Source: Isoetes taiwanensis
Taxonomy: Eukaryota; Streptophyta; Lycopodiopsida; Isoetales; Isoetaceae
Assembly (NCBI GenBank): GCA_021234155.1
Contig: JAJEKV010000001.1
Coordinates: 1,549,927-1,613,926 of the forward strand
Direction: 5' to 3'
DNA: 64,000 nucleotides
A model generated the notes under the pieces. That model made no database searches. It worked only from the letters and a program-made list of their open reading frames with translations, and was not told the origin of the DNA. The position numbers were made by a program, and so were the translations under genes. This document shows, piece by piece, positions 58,080-64,000 of the stretch. How positions within the stretch are numbered: the stretch's first letter is position 1; every line of letters starts with the position of its first letter.

Positions 58080-59343
58080 GATTGTTTACTTTAGGTAATT
58101 CCTATTTGACAGATGGAATATTGAAGTACCAACTCTTGAAGTTAAATAAAAAAACAATATGGGATAGTAACTCACTTGATACCGCTTTGATTGTGTTGTC
58201 TTTCCAACACGAAGATATTTTCTGAAGACAAAAAACACAAAGGATTGATGAGAACACGCGTGCATTATAGTGTTAGCTACAATTGAGCATAATATGAATG
58301 GAATTCAAAATTCTAAACTTTTCTAACATCTCTTATTATGCATCCCTTTCCCCTACTATTTCTCGTTTACATCCACCTTAGACCTCTCTCTACATCTCCA
58401 TTTGTGTCGTGAGCATAGAAGAACAACGGAAGGAGGAAGCGAGGGTTGCGAGGGTTGCTCTAGAAAAACCCAATCGCCAGGATACCAAGAAGGCTAGTCA
58501 AGTATTAAAAGTAAGTCTTCTATTAAAAATTCTAAAAATTAATCTAGATTTTGCATGAATAGAGAAATGCAAACTTAGGCACTCAAGCAAAGACCATGGA
58601 CTTTTAAGGATTGAATTTTGATTTTGGTTGTCTTTATTGTGATCATTTTTTTTTTTTGGCAATATCGTATCTTAAATCTACTCTCGACTGACTAAATGAT
58701 TGCATGGTGCAACATTATATTCCAAAAACTATTATCTTAAACCATATTCACTAAATTTTAATATAATTGTTTCGAAGGAGACAACGTGCTGGAATTAATC
58801 AAATGGCCAAGCTAATAATGCATATGACATCGGAGAAATCCTAGCCATCCATTTGTTTTGGGAAAATTCAAGGAAGGTGTAATTTTTGGGGCATTCGATC
58901 TATGCCCTTCAAGTTAGGGCATTTAATCTAAACCGTTATTTAAAAAGTCTAACCATTATTAATCTTATTAATGCAATCTTATTAATGCCAACTATGATGT
59001 GGCAAATAGTATATAGTATTCAAGAGCATTTAATTTTGGAGGCGAAGTCTTAGGTCGTCGGATCTCCATGTGGGCATTTATGGGAATACATGGGGCATAA
59101 CCCACATCTGAGCACCGTCCGATTTGAGGGGCAGGTGAAATTATAGTCGCCAGATGGGTGATAAAGAAAGATGGCAAAATTGGAGCATGCTATCTTAGCC
59201 GTTGAAACTAGGGCATATAATCTAGACCGTTGATTAATAAGCCCATATTAAATGCTGTGGGATGAGGTGGCAGTACGCCTTTTATTTCTCAAAATTGGCG
59301 GCCTGCGGGCAGAGAGCGTTGTTGATGCTGCCGCCATAGCTAC
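58080..59343. other. Upstream of the Helitron, no gene assigned
   Basis: I cannot identify the Helitron 5' TC end. A pyrimidine-rich stretch near 58330-58410 and short AT-rich runs are present. Phrases of the type GGGCATTTAATCTAxACCGTT occur repeatedly at 58880-59240. Confidence 0.4.
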
Positions 59344-59703
59344 TTGCCGCCATGGCCAGAGCATTCATTTTTGGCATCAAAGAGCAGACACCGGGGAGGG
59401 ATGAAGGTCCGGCTTCTGCAAATTTTCCATATCTTGGGTTATTGCTTTTGCATAGGTGCCGAAGTGGAAATCGGGACTGAAGCAGGAAGTTTGTGGAGAT
59501 GGATTGAAGCGAGCAGAGAAATGGGAAGCGAAACAGCAATCTGTTCAATGCAGCACTTGCGAAAACATGTCGGTGGGCTAATTGAGCTCTATGGGACAAA
59601 ATTTCCTGTGTTGGAATTAGAATCTAGAGGGTTACCACCTCAGGGTTTTCGCATTCTCTGGTACAACACGTTTTCTTTCAGCATTCATCTCCGGCTGCAA
59701 TAG
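59344..59703 (+). CDS. Unrecognised ORF, 119 codons, doubtful
   Basis: Open frame with a weak hydrophobic segment (FHILGYCFCIGAE). It has no family motif. The minus strand is open over the same span, which lowers confidence. It could be an exon of an unseen gene or chance. Confidence 0.2.
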   Translation: MPPWPEHSFLASKSRHRGGMKVRLLQIFHILGYCFCIGAEVEIGTEAGSLWRWIEASREMGSETAICSMQHLRKHVGGLIELYGTKFPVLELESRGLPPQGFRILWYNTFSFSIHLRLQ

Positions 59704-61097
59704 TAGCAGACCAGAAGGCTCCTTTTGGTGCCAACATCGCCCTTTGAATCCAGCATTACTACTTTGAGAGGCGCAAAGGCATGGTTTTTTCATTCTGACT
59801 TTATATCAGCAGGTAGAGAAAACTATATTCATCCTCTTGATTACATTCCACTAATATGTTTACTTGCATTTCTAAAGAGACCAGCGCATGGAGTCGCCGT
59901 CCTTCAAGGACCTGGGCATCTGCGATGAGCTAATCCCACTCTTGTCCAAGCTCAGGCCATACCCTTGGCGCTGTAGTTAGGGTATTCTATGGGCTTTCTT
60001 GCACAGCCAGGCAGTTCGGAGAAATCCAGGTCTGATTTCTACCACAGCGAAGAACAGGATGGATCATTCGGAGATAGCAGAGGATCGAGAAGAATTAGCT
60101 TAGAAACAGGGATTTAGGGCTAGAAAAAGGGGATCTGACCTCTGAATCAAAGGAACAGGGGCTAGAAACAGGATTAGAGCTTACGCATCATATCAGAATC
60201 TTCTCTTACGCATCATGGGTCGGTGTTAAAAACAGAGCATTTTGCAGAAGGCTATTTTCTGGGTTCAAATCCCGGAATGTTTGAGAGAAAAACTAGAGGA
60301 AAGCCGTTAAAACTCTGTTTGCATGCAGGCTCTTCTTTCACAAAAAAAATAGGTAGCGGTCAGATCAAGCGAAGACAGAGGGTATATACTGGATTGATGC
60401 AAGAAAACTTACAGATAGATGCAAGAAAACAGATAGATGCACAAAAACTTACAAAACTTACACACTGGACTGATGCAGAGCAAATCCGAGCACAGTTTTA
60501 GAATTTTTCAGTTATAGGTGATCTACTGAGTTATATACAGGCGGCCAAGGCCAAATAACCAGACACCAGGCACGCAGACTATCCACCGCCATAGTTTGTG
60601 GACAGGGATTATACACCGCCATAGCATAGCTTAGCTTGTGGACAGGGATTATACACCGCCATAGCATAGCTTAGCTTGTGGACACGACTAGACGGAGTTC
60701 GACGGATTAGATAAGGCTATACAAAAAACGTGGCAACAAAACCAACAAATCGATTGCGGCGCAGAAAAAATACCCACGACAAAAACAGAAAATAGAAATT
60801 TGTAACTCACTTATATATGTGTAGATAGATATATAATACTTAATCACTTGAGTATGCTTTCTTTGAAAGAGCTTTGTCACGGGATCCTTTGGGTATCAAA
60901 CATCTTCCTAACCGTTTTTGAATTCTAAGGTGATTTAATCCTTGGCATTGAAATAAATGGTTAGAGAATTAGATTCTCCAATGCGGCATAGTTGGCAACA
61001 ATGTTGTCCTTGTCTATGAAAGAAGGCATTGTTTAGCAACATGAAGTTCATTGTTTATGAGATTTTGAAGCAAAAGGTATCTTCTTTGGAAAACAAG
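59704..61097. other. Unassigned sequence 3' of the monooxygenase gene
   Basis: No exon is recognised. Contains the 40-bp repeats at 60601-60680 and a GCGGCCAAGGCC phrase at 60541 that echoes the palindrome at 52006. Confidence 0.4.
60601..60680. repeat. 40-bp tandem duplication
   Basis: GACAGGGATTATACACCGCC at 60601 repeats at 60641 with identical 40-base units (continuing ATAGCATAGCTTAGCTTGTG). A shorter related phrase precedes at 60580. Confidence 0.9.
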
Positions 61098-63594
61098 CTA
61101 AAATGTGGGTCTCCTTTTCAAATTCGAGCTTGCTAATGAAGATAATGCTATTTCAAGCCATGCATGGTCTGTCCATACATCCCGGTAGCAATTAGGGTTT
61201 GACTTCACATTTGCTCTCTGCATTTTAAAAATCTCCCTCCGCCAAGCATCCAATGGAGAACATCGACATTGTGCAGCCAGCCAATCTGCATATTCGAACT
61301 ATATGACAGGACAACCAAAACATTAGAAGAATATACAAAAGTTCCAATTTGAGCGCAGGAAGAAATAAGGTGAACCACAAGCCCATTAATAATGTTGAGG
61401 AAAAAATCTTAATTTCAGTAGGTAATAGGTGTATGATGTAGATGGTGTGGTGATTGTCTTATAGATTGTAAAACTCCAGGGAAAGCTAAAGAAATTTGCA
61501 AAATTGTTGTTCTTTAATTTCTAGCAATAACTTCATCTTTGTTCATGACTCAGTGGAACCATTAATGCGCCTCTATGTGTAGCTCCAATTATTGCTTTAT
61601 AAGCCCATGGCATACATATAGGCTGCACCTTTTGTTGTATGTCTGATACATCTGGCTTATATATCATGATATCACTTTCAATGATTTAGCGCTTTCATTT
61701 AGACCTCCCTCGTGCCACTCATCAAGCCGCAAAATATATCGCCTACCGTAACAAAAAAGGCAAACAACAAGCTTCTCCTAGCAACATCATACGGGATTAA
61801 AAAGCATCCGTGAGCGAAGAATTAGAACAAATGATCTGCAGCTAGCCTACATCTAGGACTGATGCTAGTTTGGTTATAATACTGGATTCTCTTTGTTAAT
61901 GTACAACCGCGGAACTGCTTGTTCTAGAGAGTTTCGTGATATCGGACAAGAACGTATTTGCTATCACTTACGCAGATTAGCATGCTACGTGAAAATCAGT
62001 TATATTCCCACTGAGGGAACACAAGATATCAGGCCATCACTGTCAAACAATGATCAGCAATAAGTCAACAACTAATTTCCCAATGTGATATTTTCTTCTA
62101 TGTTCCGCAGACCAGTAATTCCCAAATTATTACCAATCTAAGTTTATCCAAAGATCTTAATCTAATCCCATGCATTGGCGTCTTTGTTAATGTCCGTGAC
62201 TGCTCCTTAGAAAATTTGGGTAGGAAAATAAGCAATATTTGATGGCTCTCTAGGAGATGCTGTCAAGAAAGCAACACAAGTAAATAGTCATAACTAATGC
62301 AAGAGACCAGTTTCCCAGATCCTTGTGTATATGTGACATTCTTGGTTGCCTTCTTTAGCAATAATCTTTCTTCTGTTTGTACTAAGATCCACCCTAGGAC
62401 TTTAAAAACCTTTACAAGTTATTAAAGGTTCTGAAGATCCACGCTAGGACACCAGAGAAGGACTGGCAACCATCTGGCAGGGGGGAGCTAAACCTTAGCA
62501 AAGCTAAACCCAGCAAAGCTACATCTTGCAATAGAGTAGTGTAACATGGGATCTATCTCTACAGAGTTTATTAGAAATGACATTCAAACAGGCAGAACAA
62601 TAATGTACTATATGCTGTCCAAATCCATCAAGGAGGGGAGGGAGGGGGAGAGAGAGACCCGGTCCCAATCCAGCTTGTGTGTATAGCGAGTTGGAACACC
62701 TTCATTATCAAGATGCCTGTAGAATGCCTCAATATTCTCAAGCATGTGTTGCTTTGAAGGAAGAATAGCCTGACCAGCCAAGACCATGGAGACCCATTTT
62801 GCTTGGAGCTCGCATAGCTGAAATGCAAAAACCTATCCCAAACACTGTGTACTTCAGGAATATGTGCTCAAAGACATGTGCACTTTAATATTGTAAAATT
62901 GAAATACCTTCAATGGCAGCCCAACAAAAGATAAAGATGGCGCCAATAATGGTGGGAACACATGCTCATATAAAGGCCCAACTCGATTGTCCGCGACACT
63001 CACTATACCCCCTGTGTCTAGAAACGGGAAAGAATATGAATACCTGAAATGACTTTGTTGGGACCTTTTCAAAAAGTTTGCAAATATATTTAAGCAAAAC
63101 CCTAGGGAGACTTTACCCTGTGCAATGCAAGATACAATCAGCAAATATAGAGGTGCCATCTTGAAAGCATATGGTCCCATCCTCATTAACGTGGTCAATC
63201 TGCAAGGATAGGTGTTTCCTCAGTATATGCCCTCACTAACCATAAAATAACGATGCTTATCGATTACGATACTTACTATTGGATGTCTCCAAAGTTTTCC
63301 TTCCATTAAAGGTATGGAAATGTTCTCATCCGCGGGCCATGTCCTTGCACATTGGTGAACCTCCTTTGCTACATCACACAGCTCCTTAGATATGTCTATC
63401 CCACTTGCGGCATTTCCAATGATCACAACCACCTGAAAGTATTGCATTAGCTGTTTTTTATGATGGAAATGTTTTAAGGAAAATGATATAAGTGACTGGA
63501 AACCTGATGTCTAAAAGGTTCAGGTATTCTATAATTGTGGTACGGAAGTTGCATACACCGCCATTTTGAAATCCCCTGATAAATATTGTTTTCC
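61098..63594 (-). CDS. Flavin-containing monooxygenase, GS-OX-like, 3' six exons (5' end outside window)
   Basis: Exons on the minus strand: 63504-63594, 63277-63432, 63117-63199, 62908-63043, 62659-62832 and 61098-61298. Their phases join without error over 841 nt. The encoded 279 residues are the C-terminal part of a roughly 460-aa plant FMO. In order: RIPEPFRHQ, the NADPH-binding VVVIIGNAASGIDIS, FQDGT and CILHCTGYSYSFPFLD (the FMO ATG/CTGY motif), GLPLK/VFAFQL with ELQAKWVSMVLAG, RYTH, then EYADWLAAQC and YRDVWTDHAW near the end. The N-terminal FAD-binding part lies right of the window; 63595-64000 reads as intron. Relatives S-oxygenate glucosinolates in Brassicales; elsewhere the substrate is unknown. 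The exon 62659-62832 ends at an unusual GTCTCT donor. Confidence 0.88.
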
Positions 63595-64000
63595 CTAAAA
63601 GGTTAATATGCAAAACAATAAAAGGTGGATCCAGTTGCTACAAACATAACAAACATCTATATCTATATCTATATCTATCTATATATAATAATAAAGGCGT
63701 TTTATGATAGTCTGTGCGCGTTTTGGGCCCTTGATTTTTTGCATTTCAGAACTTCCATTTTAGAGCGTCCGATTTAAAATCAATTAGAAAGGTTTGTCTT
63801 TTCATTATTATGTGCCGGGGCTCCATTCGGCATTCCCTTCCATAGTAATGCGTTTTGGATTTATCTACTGTTTAAACTACAATCCTGATTTTGTTCATGT
63901 TTACGTTACATCATGATTTTTTTCCCTAAATGCTTGCGTCTTAACCGCTTTTCTTTGAAGTCTTTCAACTATCGAATTTGGACGCTTTGCTTTGATTAGG
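63595..64000. other. Likely intron of the monooxygenase gene
   Basis: The exon starting at 63594 is preceded by a CTTTTAG acceptor. The rest to the window edge has no exon-like frame, contains a microsatellite, and ends without a recognisable donor. The next upstream exon must be outside. Confidence 0.5.
63657..63690. repeat. TATATC microsatellite
   Basis: ATCTATATCTATATCTATATC repeats (unit TATATC) followed by TATATATAATAATAA. Confidence 0.9.

Noticed and set aside
59282-59703. Host gene on either strand at 59.3-59.7 kb
   Set aside because: Both strands are open, no splice structure or domain is recognised; kept only as a doubtful ORF.
62608-62658. SLSPSL tail as the true C-terminus of the monooxygenase
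   Set aside because: A downstream exon with the conserved FMO C-terminal motifs fits in phase; the tail is more likely intron read-through.

Overview
This is nuclear DNA of a land plant. Three recognisable host genes have introns with GT..AG borders and plant-specific architectures: a WAV3-type RING-H2/vWA ubiquitin ligase, a chloroplast PpiC-rhodanese protein of the STR12 type, and a plant flavin monooxygenase of the GS-OX type. They sit in a sea of decayed transposons. I cannot fix the lineage from the sequence alone. Nothing looks bacterial or organellar.

Layout. 1-2051: leader, primer-binding site and one complete LTR of a minus-strand Ty3/gypsy element that continues past the left edge. 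2052-10560: gene-poor, with foldback repeats, tandem duplications, a 26-bp perfect inverted repeat and a LINE C-terminal relic. 11757-14606: WAV3-like gene (2 exons, one single-base frameshift). 15023-15320: CA-rich tandem repeats. 16618-19454: 5'-truncated LINE with poly-A tail. 19904-23512: Ty1/copia element on the minus strand, truncated in RT. 24000-27300: two more LINE wrecks. 29557-32956: intact 8-exon STR12 gene on the minus strand. 34753-35025: a perfect 53-bp tandem duplication, then a strong 42-bp-stem hairpin. 35480-44041: plus-strand chromodomain-bearing gypsy element with three extra ORFs before gag. 44042-50243: a related minus-strand gypsy element that lost most of pol but keeps counterparts of the same extra ORFs. 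52006-53126: GC palindrome, tandem arrays and poly-T leading into a minus-strand Helitron replicase/helicase (53100-58079). 61098-63594: the 3' six exons of the monooxygenase gene, whose 5' end lies beyond the right edge.

How the genes relate. The three host genes have separate jobs (protein ubiquitination, a plastid sulfurtransferase/isomerase-like role, and N- or S-oxygenation), and nothing suggests they are co-regulated. The most unusual material is in the mobile DNA. Two different gypsy families carry a matching set of non-canonical proteins upstream of gag. A small dispersed foldback repeat has a shared core but different, self-complementary arms at each locus.

Exons were placed by reading splice sites and matching to remembered family motifs. 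No alignments or searches were run.
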